A stretch of 64,000 nt of DNA from Paracyclopina nana. Lineage: Eukaryota; Arthropoda; Copepoda; Cyclopoida; Cyclopettidae. The notes beneath the pieces are model-generated. The model was given only the letters and a program-made list of their open reading frames with translations. It searched no databases and was not told where the DNA came from. Positions 50,335 to 60,928 of this stretch are shown here, piece by piece (position 1 is the first letter of the stretch; each line of letters opens with the position of its first letter). Location: positions 4,836,001 to 4,900,000 of the forward strand of contig JAGUCH010000005.1 of assembly GCA_019096065.1 (NCBI GenBank), in the 5' to 3' direction. The translations under genes were made by a program, and so were the position numbers.

Positions 50335-53300
50335 ATGTCGTGTTTTGCAGTTTCGAGATTGTTGAGACACAAAGAGGCCTCCCCAATTCAAGAGAGCATC
50401 AATGGGAAAAATGGCCACGTTAGCAACAGGGGATCGCCCAAATCTCGCCAAATGCCCAACGTGGAAATTGTGCAAGAGGTGATGCTACCACAAAGGGAGG
50501 CCTCAGTGACTCCAATAGCTCCATCAAGCCCTCAATTCCACCAGCATCAGCAGCAATATTACTACCAACGTCACATGAGCCCCCACAGAAGTTGTTCAAG
50601 CTCAGTTCCACCCAGCCCAGCTCTTTCAGGATGTCGTAGCCCTTCCAGACAAAGGAAAAATCCTTACAGCACCCTTGAGGCAAGAAAATACTAAAGATAC
50701 AGTAGTGGTAGTTTTTTATTGCAAGATTAGTGTCATCTATGCTAATGCATACAATAATTGGGACAAGGACGACGTCACGATGCAGTGATTAATTAGGCTA
50801 ATGCTATCTTATGTTTTCTAAGGGAAGACTACTGCATTTCCTCGAAATCATCTGTGTTCCAAATGCCAGCATGAATCAGTTAGCAAGCTTAAACAAACAA
50901 AAGAAGAGCTCGCAGCACACACACACACACATTTTGAAAAAAGGGGTGCTTTTCTAAAGATGAGGAAGATGTGCTACTTTCATAATATACCATGTAATTG
51001 AAGGAAAAGCAATTTTGCAGCTAGCTGAGCTGAGGAGGAATGCGCGCGGTAAACTTTCGTCCAAGTCAATACAAAAAGCTTCAATGCGGATGGAAGTGCG
51101 CGAGAAAAATTGTCGAAAACTTTTTCTCTCTTGGCCCAGCCATTACCTAATGTCGAAAAGTTTCCATGCTTGAATGGGAGCCTAGTTAATGATCCGTTTC
51201 CACACGAGCGAATCCATAACTAGGCTAGCCTTGATGGAATACATTCATCTATTATATTATACTAGTAAATGTGGAGCTAGGTTCCAATACACCGCAAAAT
51301 GGAAAGTCAAAGCTTTCAGGCAAGTCATGATGTGGGCGGTTGGAGGAATTTCCAAAGAACCGAGTTTTTTAGCCTCTTTTCCGAACAACAACACTTGGCA
51401 AAAAGCTGCATGTGTGGAGGAGATGTTGTTTGGCCGAGTTGACCACAGTGGGACTCAGAAACAGCAGAAGCAATTCCTTGAGTGTATTTACTTATGCTGA
51501 TGCATGATGGTCTCGTTTTAGTCAATTTGCTATGTACATAATTGTTTGCCAAGCTAAGAGCCAACGCTGCTCGTCTTTGCACCAACACTCTATTTCATTT
51601 TCCATGACTATGCAGGAATGTTAATGGAAAATAAGCACGAGGTGAAAACTTTTCCAATTTTCTATTTTTGAAGCTTTCCCTTCGCAGGCGATATAATTAT
51701 GCTGTTTCTGCCAAGAATGTATAGACTCAATTTGTCAAAATTCGAGCTCTCTTTTGAGGCTCGAGAGCAAGCTCTCAAATTCTTCTATTATTATTCTTGG
51801 CTCGGAACCCAAGGTTAATCTCAGGAGATCAACTGAAATTGGCCTGCTTTCTTTTATTCTTGCGCTTCTAGCAAAAATCATAATTAATTCAATTTGTCTG
51901 CAATTTGTATGCCGAGGACGACCTCGTAGCTTTCACCACCACGTACATACTATAGCATCAGGCACCCCCTAAAACCAAAAGTATTTTTCTAGTATTTGTT
52001 TTCCTCCCCTGCTGCTACGTGCTGCCCCCCTGAAAGAAATGTCACAACAAAGTATTGGGTGTCTTTTTTTTATCTGTCACACTGCTCGCGACGAGGAAAA
52101 CTTTTGCTAACTCTAAGTAAAAGCTTCATAAAGAGGGCAGCTAACAGCAGCAGCAGATGATTTTTCCTCTTCCCCTCCAACTTATCTTCCTGGAAACTTC
52201 ATCAGTCGACCAAGTAATGAAATGTTCTCTAGAGCCTGCCTCTTCAAAGCAATTACTCACGCACGAGTCTTCCAAGTTTGTTTATCAGCAACTTTTGATA
52301 AATTGGTTTTTCTCCACGCAGTGAGCTCAAGTTCACAATTATGCTGAACTATTTCATGCTGAACTTGAAGTTAAGCTTACTTGGCAATGAGTCAGCACTA
52401 AAGAATCACTCAAACGCTAAAAGAGCTGTAAAAAGCAAATAAGTGGAGCAGCTTTTGACTCTTTGAGGACGCAAGCCCATTTTTCCAACAGGCTTTCATT
52501 AATTGCTGCGTTCCAGATTTTTCAAAGGAGCTACAGCCAAACTACAATATAGTAGGGTAAAAAACCACGCTTTTGGCAACGGACAGATTCATTAATTACA
52601 CTCAATGCTTATTCACAAAAACCTCACAAAATAACTCGAGTTCTCGCGAGTGAGAAAGCAAAAAAGGCTTCTTCTGCCATCATAATGGCCAGTTCATCTA
52701 TTGTAGAGCATTTCCTGGCTGAGCTCAGATGAACGCCCCCTCAAATCTTGAAAATAGGAAAGATGAAAGGAGAAAAGCCCAACGGTTTTTCAATAGCTCA
52801 TGCCAGCTTTCCCTGTTTGATTTATGCTTTGAGTAAATCCTTTTGCCATACCCTGGCTTTCTCTTTGTAATTATAGACGCTAAAAAGGGAGGCTTTTTTT
52901 GAGGAGGCTGACTAAGCAAAATCTTTATCTTTAGCTGCTATGCTGCTTCGGGTCTTTCATGCAAATTATGCTCTGGCTTTCTTGCTGTGCATAGCATATT
53001 ACACCATTTTTTGACGTTTTATGAGCTGGTGTCGTTCTTGTCTTACTGCTACTTCAGTGCTCAACCCTTTTATCTAAAATGCCACTTGCTTGATGTGTTC
53101 TAGCATAGCCAGCTAAACAACAGGGCGACCCACAGGAATGTTTTTCTGCCCATTAATTTTGTCCTGAATTATTTCAAGTATGAGGAAACATTTTGGAGTG
53201 TGTTCATTCTTGCCCTGTCACTTAAAGCGACTCACCTTGTTTGCAGTTCACAGCTTTTTGAAAGAAAATCAATAAAAACTCAGTAAAGTAATTTTAGAAA

Positions 53301-56300
53301 GAAGGCAAACTTTTTTCTTTCTGTAAAATCTAGATATAGTAGCATAGAAAGCAGCTTCAATTACAGGCTTTTCAGCAATGAGGTGCTGAAATGTGACTGA
53401 CTATAGAATGCACAGATGTTTATAAAAGTAGCATAAAAAGAAGAGCAAACAAAGATCTTTCTGCTGAATGAGAATGCTCAGCTTGACTTTAGCTCTCTCT
53501 CAGCCTGAAATCTCTTACCCCAGCATGTGGCTTGTTCTAACCTTCTTAGCTAATGGCAAAAAAGTTTTCTCAAAAGAAATGTCTTCACTCTTTCTAATTA
53601 GATTTTGCTACAAAGTATATGATAGCAACATACAATAAATCTGACAATATAACATGCATGTGTATCAGTTTACAGTGCTTATTTTGCCAATTATTGCTGA
53701 TTTTTCCCCTCTGCTGATGGAAATGCAGCATGATTATCCCAAAATGAGCTTTCTTTGTCCTCTATCTATTACTCGCTTGATATCCAGGGTTTCCATGGCT
53801 GGCTGCTGTAATTGAATAGAGTGTGACAAATATGGGCTGCCATTTTTTACCAGACAAGTGTGCTTTTGGCAGCCATAATCATAACTATGAATGAGTTATG
53901 GCCCCCGTGGTAGTGTTTTTGTTTCAATTATTGTAGTGGCAGGAGGAAGACGGGCAGAGAAACGAAAGCTGTGTTATTATATTTGGTACATACGAAGCAA
54001 GGCAGGAATGAAATGGCTGCGTTTACTGCTTATGCACAGTGGGGTCATCTCATTGCGAAAAGTGGCGTTTGGCGGGATAGTGATATATTCTAGTACTTAA
54101 TGCCCTAGGCCTTTCATACGTACATTAAAGGCCTAGTTTTTTAAAAAAATTGACTCTAATTGATGATTTTCCATTGAAAAGTGCTTTAAAAACGGTTTTG
54201 TCTGCTATTAATGAGTTTGTTATTGTTTTGAATATTCAAAAAGGGCTGCTGAAGTCGGCAAAATGGGCTCAGTGAAAACTGTGATATCTCAAAATGGCGC
54301 CAAAATGCGCAAATAAAACTTTGTCATAATGATTTCAGGTATTCAACTGAATGTTTTATGCAAAAATTGTTGAGGAATTTTGAGGACTAACGAGCAAATT
54401 AATATTTGAAAATGATTTAAAAAAGCTTAACTTCAGGGTCCCCCTTTCGCGGAAAAAATTGAGCGAATCGCAAATTTCCAATAACAGTTATCGTAGTATG
54501 TAATGTAACCAAAATTTAATTTTAATGCCACAATCATGATCCTATTACTTTCGGCCTCGAAATTTCCAATTTTTAACTACCGTGTTTTCAGTGAGTTTGA
54601 AAGATGCTGCCATTTCGCGAGATTTCCGAACGCCACTTTTTGCAACGGGATGTCCCCACTGTGTTATGGCGCGCGATCTGTTTTTTCAGTCTATTTACTT
54701 AATGATGTAAAAGAGGGGTAAAGCAAGCGAGGAAAAGCAATAATAAACGATGATGATTATGATGCCAGCCAAATGCTGTACATAGACGAATATATATGTA
54801 GTAGTACGCTTAGTATATATAGCACTGCTATATGGGGGGAGATTTTGGCACAATTCTGGCATTGTCATAACTCATACTGACTGCTACATACCAAATCGAA
54901 ATGGTGGTCCAAGCAGACAAATGGCCAATATTGAGCACTGTACATAGTCCTAGCTTGCCATGATGATTCATGGACGCGCAAACAAATTACACCACTCAGA
55001 AATTGTTTTATTCAATCAGTACTTGTTGTAGTACTTGTGATGCAAATGCTGATCATTTGTCTATTTACGCTTTAATGTGGCGCAATTCTTGTTAGCTCCT
55101 ATTGATTCTTTAGCATTTGCTCGTTTTTGCCCAATTTATTATTAAACGTCGTACCCCCTGTTGGCAGCCCACACCCACTTTTCTATAGCATACTGTACAC
55201 GTATGTAGCCTTACTGTGCTTCATTTCAATCTGAGCGTGGAGTGGGCTTTCGCATGAGTCACCCGGTGCTGCACGCTCACAATTCCTAATGGTCATGGAA
55301 GGAACTATCAATTTTGCCTCCTCCACGCACTCACTACTGCAGAGGAGAAGTCAAGCCCAAGTGTCCAAGCAAATCGAAGAACCAAGAAAAATGCTCCCTT
55401 GTCACGAACTAATATAAAAGCTCGCAGTAATTTGCACGTAGCTTAGTACAGGAGGCGTTAATTAATTATGATCAATTTCGGTTGATATTCTTGCGAATTG
55501 CGAGCGTTGTCTCAACCCCTTCAAAGTATCCTGCAAATTAACATATTGAGGTCATAAGGGAGGCGAGAGAGAAAGTAGTAGTGGTTGTACTGAAAATCTG
55601 GGACTGAACAGTTTGTAAATGCACAGTTCATCCCTCCTTGCAGGGCTGGATTAGAATACTTTGCATAAGTGTTCCCTACTGAATAGTTATCCAAACCAAC
55701 AGAAGCAGAGGAAGGCTGCAACATCCAGGTTTGTTGGAGAATGGTTTTCAAATCCTTTTTGTGCCAAAATAGCTTTTAAGGGTGGGGTGTTGTAAATAGG
55801 GAAAGGAGCGAAATCAGCTTTTCTTTTTTCAAGGAGCCATTCCCTACAGATGTGCCACTTACAGTATGGGTGCGTTTCATAGTTTCGCTGTGTGAGTGTG
55901 TATTGGCAATTTGGTAATATGCCATAAAAGTAGACTCAAACTTTTATTGTTTCCACATAGTAGTAGTATGAGCATAATACTGCAGCGGCTGGGAAAGGGA
56001 AATCTGTACGTTCTGCGTAAAGCACAGCATCAGCGAAAAATAATGGCTAATGGCTTGGAAAGTTTATTAAGAAAGTTTGAGCCGCTTTCAAGGAAAAGGC
56101 ACTCCTCCTTTGATTGGCCAAGAACTTTTAAGCCACCTTACCTTTTGATGTTTGAAAATGCAATCTCAAGAGCATATTTACTACATATCGAGGCATAGCT
56201 AAGTAAGTTTATTGTGCTGTCCTTTGCAGTCTTCAGAATTTATGAGAGAGGATTGAGTTGAAGAAGAAGCAGAAGCGCAATCTACAAATTCCAGGGGAAA

Positions 56301-59300
56301 AGGCTGTTCTAAGAATGTGGGAGATCGTCATATCATGATAAAGCGCAGAATTTCCTTGAGCCTCATTTTGAATTCAAGATTCACCTCAGGAGTAATACAT
56401 CTTTTAGTAGTACTAGCGCAGGTTTTGGACGCGTCTGAGCACGTGGTAGATTTTCACCCTCTTACTCACATCATATCCATGCATGGAGTAGGGATAAAAG
56501 TTCATTTGGATTCCTACAGTCTTTTATTATAATAGACGTGGTTATGCACAGCCTCATCTCTCTCTCTCGCACAAAAAAGTTGTCCTGTCTTTTGTGTTCA
56601 GGATGAGGAAAATTCGTTACAGTTATATTTGTTGCAACTGTATGAAAGACGCTAGCTGATAAAGTTGGACGTCGTCAAAAGCGCGACATTTTCCGGAAAA
56701 TTGGCTAATGAAGATGATTCGCAAAGGGAATTGATCAGTTGGTGTGAAAATGGCTAATAAGCAACAACTAAAATGCCAAATCTGCAATCGCACCTATCTA
56801 ACTCAGCTGCAGCTAAAAACCCACGTGTGCGACGAAGGAACTAGTGGGCAAAATGTCGCATATGCGTGCAAGTTTTGCTCGCAAAAGTTCAAGAAAGGCA
56901 AGAAAGAAATCATTGGACATTTGAGGAAAATCCATATGTGCATCTACTGCACAACCCTGACGAAAAGCATGGACTGTCCAAATCAGCTATGCAGGAATTG
57001 CGAAAAAACCTACGGATTGTGCAAGCTTCAGCTGGAAAAAGTGAAGCTCGAATTGAGTGAGGCCAAAACGACTTCTTCCAATGTTTGCAACATATGCAAA
57101 CTCAAGTTTGAGGATGCTTTCGACGTCATGTCGCACAAAATGATGGTTCATTAGAAATAAAAATACAAAGCTAGAATAAAGCTGACCATATCCCTTGGGT
57201 AATCATAGGATTGGTTACAACAAAGGATGACGCATATAGTCATTGTGATAATTTTGTTCACGCGCGCGCGCGAGCACGCCACACTGCCATTTATCTTACC
57301 TTGTTCGTTGTTTAAGTAAACTATAGGGGCTGTTGTTGTCTGCCACAACCCCCTTCTAAAGTGATTATTTCAAGTTAATGGCTGCCATAGATCACGCCAA
57401 GGTGTCTTCTTATAAAACATAATGCTTGCATGAAATTGCAATTTTGCAAAGCAAACTATAGCATGTTTAGCCACTTAAAGTCCATATACTAGAGGTTTTC
57501 GAGTCCCTTGGGAGCAGTTAATCTGTACATAGCCGCGCCGAAATTCATGAGCCATAAAATGGAAATTTTTATGAAGACGAGGACGAAAATCTTGGTGAGT
57601 CCCCGACGGCGAATCGATAAAAGTGATCATCATGGTATCATCCTCCCTTCCTTCGTAGTTTGATATGGGGGTGCTATCGTCAAATCTGAGTTTACGGTCC
57701 CTCTCTTCTATGGGATGATGTGGACTTTTTTACAGCCATTGGCTCATGGGGAGAAGGAGGAGCAGGTGGTGCACTAAATGTGCGCGTCAGCCCAATTTAC
57801 GATCAAGATTCCGCTTCCGGAGTCATTACTTCTTGGTAGAAAGCCATTTCCTGATGCGCGATGGTCACCGCCGTGAAATATTGAGGGATTAGGACGTTTC
57901 AGGCTGATAACAAAAAGCCATCGTTTCAAGGCTTTTCTAGGGAACACTTTAATTCGAGGAGGAAGTTCATTAATTTTTCAGAAAAACAACATACTACATA
58001 GAGAGCTGCAATTATCGAACGCGTCGCGGATCAATAGTTTTCCATTATTATTAATGCTCTCTCATGACTCACTGCAATTTTTCACAGGTCCAAAATGCAG
58101 CCCTGTCTGCGATGAAAGAGGAGATGCTGGAATTAGCTGCGAGACTCACTCGAGTGACCAAAGAACGGGATTACTTGGAGAAAGCCCTCAACAGATTGCA
58201 AGTACGATCCTCCTCCTATTTAAATTGCGCAGAATTATGCAATTACATTTGTACTTAGCTGGAAAAGTTGCGGATGGCCAAGGAGAAAGACGACCAACTC
58301 GATTGCACGACAGTCAGATATGAAGAGAGACTCGTGGAGCTGCATTCTGTGATAGCAGAGTTGTCCAGGCAAGTTGAGGACAGAGCCAGAGATCAAATCA
58401 ATGAAGAGGACACTGAGGATGAGGACGAGGAGGACACTGTCAACCATGGAGTGGCCGTGGCCTCCAGAACCTCAACTGAGGTCAATGCCCAAGCTCTTGA
58501 GGTCGCTAGATCATTTACAAAACTTTTATTTCGAGGAATTTATCAATTCTAATTTAGGCCGGGCAAAGGCTGGTGGAGCAACTGGAAGTGAGTGGCAGTG
58601 GGCAAGATTTGTGTGCATTTTTGAGAATGTCCCGATCCACAGCTTCGCAATCGATGCACAACTCTTCCACGACAAGCATCCAATATTTGGCTCTTCAAGA
58701 GGAGCTCGCAGATGCCAAAGAAAGGAATGTTCAATTGGCCGCTAGGCTTCAGCAGAGAGAAGCCGACCTCAATGAGGCCAGACAGGACCTGGAAAATTTA
58801 GCGAGGGAGAAGGAGAACTTGCGAGAAAAAGTTAGCTCTCTGGAGGAAAAACTTATTATGGCCCCTGCTAAAAGTCCAGTCAAGAAATCTGCTTCCAATG
58901 ACCCGAATCTGGATGTGTCTCACCTTAAAGTTGCAGAGAGGAAGAAAATCAAGAAGATTGAGGAGGAGCAAGACACTGACGAGGAGGGCAATTTTCAAAG
59001 CCATGGACAAGTGACAGGCTCAGATTTGCAGGCCATCGGAGTGAGAAATAGTGTAGTCGTTGAACATTTAGTTCAAGATCTGCAGGACAAATCTTCAATG
59101 CAGGAATTCCAGGCCTCTTTTTCAGCAGAGCAACATCAACTGCTTCGATCTCCGCGACGAGATTTGGGCATAAATAACAAGCGAAGATCAGCATTGCTGG
59201 AGAGCAAATTGCAAGAATTCGAAATCGAGATGGAAAGATTGAGCAGCAGAATCGAGCATTTGAAGTCTCAAAATGAAGTGCTGAGTTTGACACTGACAGA

Positions 59301-60506
59301 GTCGAAAAACCACTGTGATAATTTGACAGTACTAATTGGGAAATACGAGTCCAACCATACTGCTCAGCACTTGGTGATCACTTACTTGGACCATATGATT
59401 GAAACCCTCGAGGTACTCGTAAACTTCCTCGAGGCTGAGCTGGGGCTCAACCAAGCATCAGGAGGCTCTAATCTGGATCATGCCAAGGAATCGTTCCAAA
59501 TGGCCGAGGCTAATGCCAAGAAGCTGATAAAATTTTTCGATTCAATTTTACGACCCGATTCTGGATTGGCTCTGCAATCCTCCTCTTTGGAATCTGGAGC
59601 ACATTGGGGGGATGACTCATCAGGCTACTCTCAAAACTCCAGCTTGGGATCTAATTCTGGAATAGTGTCTTCGTGTATGGGCAGCTTTGTTTATTCCCCA
59701 ACTGATATCATGGAGCATCAAAAGCCTGAGGAGACGAGGCTTCGTGATATATTAACCCAGCTTAAATCAACAAGAGCATCAATCCAGTCCACGATTTTTC
59801 AAGAGCTTGAAAGCCATTATCCAGAAGCTGATTTGAGGATGGTCAATTCAGAGTCAAAGACTGCTGACTTGGAAATAGCAGTGCTTGTACAAGAACTCAT
59901 GGCCATGCGAGAGGAGAAAGCTGATCTCAGGGCGCAAGTCTATTTATTGGAGAAGGAGAAAAAATCTCTTGAACTTGTCATAAGTTCTCAGCAAGCGCAA
60001 GAGCATGCCTTGAAAACTCACATTCAACACTTGCAAGATGAGCTGGAAAATCAAGACTCAATGGTACTCTCATATGGCTCAAGATTATTCTTTTAAGTCT
60101 TATAAAATATTTTATAGGGTGATGCTGATTCTGAGAGGAGTTTGATCAATAGGAATGATGAGATGAAGTCCAGAATCACCGAGCTGCTGAAAACGCTGGA
60201 AAAGGTGAAAAGAAACTCCGAGCTAAGGCAGCAGCAATCCGAAGAACTCATTTGCGATTTGAAGAAAACTAACGAGTATATAACTTTTAACAAATAACCT
60301 TATCAATTACTATGAATCAAAATCTATTATTTAGGTCGTTGGTGGAAGCACTGGATAAAGTCAAGCAGAAATACGAGTCCAGAGTGAAACATCTTGAGCA
60401 GCAGGTGCTCCAATCCCTGATTCAAGGTCCTAATGATCAAGACAGCCACAAACCTTTGATAAGCTTTTCTAACGACATGTTTAGCAACAAGTCTGATTCG
60501 GATTAA
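50335..60506 (+). CDS. MCC: MCC homologue without EF-hand (paralogue 2)
   Basis: Exons: 50335-50679 (candidate first exon), 58088-58201, 58259-58501, 58558-60063, 60118-60275 and 60335-60506. Total 845 aa, close to the 829-aa short human MCC. The five downstream exons (730 aa) are firm. They include NAALSAMKEEMLELAARLTRV (compare human LHSAALASLKGDIVEL), RYEERLVELHSVIAELSRQ, IEHLKSQNEVLSLTLTESK, IGKYESNHTAQHLVITYLD, VQELMAMREEKADLRAQVY, a linker with DDSSGYSQNSS, and ELRQQQSEELICDLKKTNESL. The first exon encodes a Ser/Pro/Gln-rich, probably disordered N-terminus with no EF-hand; it joins in phase 0 but uses a GC donor (GAG then GCAAGA). The C-terminus (SDSD) lacks the vertebrate PDZ ligand. 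Intron 1 is 7.4 kb and the other introns are 54-59 nt. A coiled-coil signalling or scaffold role is inferred from the family. Confidence 0.88.
54035..54663. mobile_element. Transib-like MITE
   Basis: This is a 629-bp element with imperfect terminal inverted repeats of about 37 bp. The left end begins CACAGTGGGGTCATCTCATT and the right end, inverted, reads CACAGTGGGGACATCCCGTT, with five mismatches over the repeat. It is flanked by the 5-bp direct repeat TTATG (54030-54034 and 54664-54668). Ends of the CACWRTG type with 5-bp duplications are the mark of the Transib superfamily, the relatives of RAG1. There is no coding capacity. A small internal hairpin (CTAGGCCTTT and its complement) lies near 54105-54136. 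Confidence 0.8.
56750..57154 (+). CDS. Small intronless zinc-finger protein nested in an MCC intron
   Basis: A single exon of 134 aa starting at ATG 56750 (context GTGAAAATGG). Zinc-binding clusters: CQICNRTYLTQLQLKTHVC (residues about 10-28, a C2H-type or C2HC finger), CKFCSQKF...HLRKIH (C2H2), a middle CIYC...CPNQLCRNC cysteine group and a final CNICKLKF...HKMMVH (C2H2) that runs to the last residue. No linker of the TGEKP type is present. It is probably a nucleic-acid- or protein-binding zinc-finger protein, but I do not recognise an orthologue. AATAAA occurs 2 nt after the stop. Lack of introns in an intron-rich region suggests origin by retroposition or transposon domestication, which is not proven. 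Confidence 0.75.
   Translation: MANKQQLKCQICNRTYLTQLQLKTHVCDEGTSGQNVAYACKFCSQKFKKGKKEIIGHLRKIHMCIYCTTLTKSMDCPNQLCRNCEKTYGLCKLQLEKVKLELSEAKTTSSNVCNICKLKFEDAFDVMSHKMMVH
57156..57161 (+). terminator. Poly(A) signal of the nested zinc-finger gene
   Basis: AATAAA two bases after the TAG stop; another AATAAA at 57175-57180. Confidence 0.55.
57261..57272. repeat. (CG)6 run
   Basis: Alternating CG tract in otherwise AT-rich intronic DNA. Confidence 0.85.
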
Positions 60507-60516
60507 GGCCTGGTCT

Positions 60517-60522
60517 AATAAA
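60517..60522 (+). terminator. Poly(A) signal of MCC paralogue 2
   Basis: AATAAA begins 11 nt after the stop codon (60504-60506), implying a very short 3' UTR. Confidence 0.6.
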
Positions 60523-60626
60523 TATAAATGTCTTTCATCAATATCCAAAGAGGCCAAAAAGAGACTTCAACGCGCGAATGAAGCATTGATTTCGGAAGAA
60601 AGTCAAAATACTCGCGCAACCTTTCC

Positions 60627-60887
60627 ATGCTAAAGGGGTGCTTTCTCTCAGCATTCATTCTCTTGATTTTCACGGTGACTTGTGTGGACTCATCTAACAC
60701 GAAAATTAGGCTGTTTGCTTGGGGAAAAAGTTTGAATCCACGGATCATCGCCTGGCCGAGTCAGCACCAGAATTTGATGAGCTGCGCGTGGCCGATGAAT
60801 ATAACTTTGCTCGTGTCCTCAACGTTGTCTTCTTCTCCTTCCTCGTGGGCCAATTTTCCGGGAAAGAACATTCATGGCAAACCATGA
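60627..60887 (+). CDS. Possible small secreted-peptide ORF
   Basis: An 86-codon frame starts with ATG and a strong hydrophobic leader (LSAFILLIFTVTC after a Lys) with a plausible cleavage after about residue 20-23. The rest shows no cysteine pattern, no clear dibasic cleavage sites and no family I recognise. A second frame (60719-60928) overlaps it. No splice support was found. It is as likely to be chance as a gene. Confidence 0.2.
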   Translation: MLKGCFLSAFILLIFTVTCVDSSNTKIRLFAWGKSLNPRIIAWPSQHQNLMSCAWPMNITLLVSSTLSSSPSSWANFPGKNIHGKP

Positions 60888-60928
60888 ATTTTAAGCAGTT
60901 TCAACTTTTTACTCTAGACAGGAGCTGA

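Larger units (their letters stand above)
50680..58087 (+). other. 7.4-kb first intron of MCC paralogue 2
   Basis: GC donor at 50680, acceptor TTTTTCACAG ending at 58087. It holds a Transib-like MITE (54035-54663), a zinc-finger gene on the same strand (56750-57154) and a (CG)6 run. The remainder looks non-coding. The first part depends on the candidate first exon being right. Confidence 0.5.
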
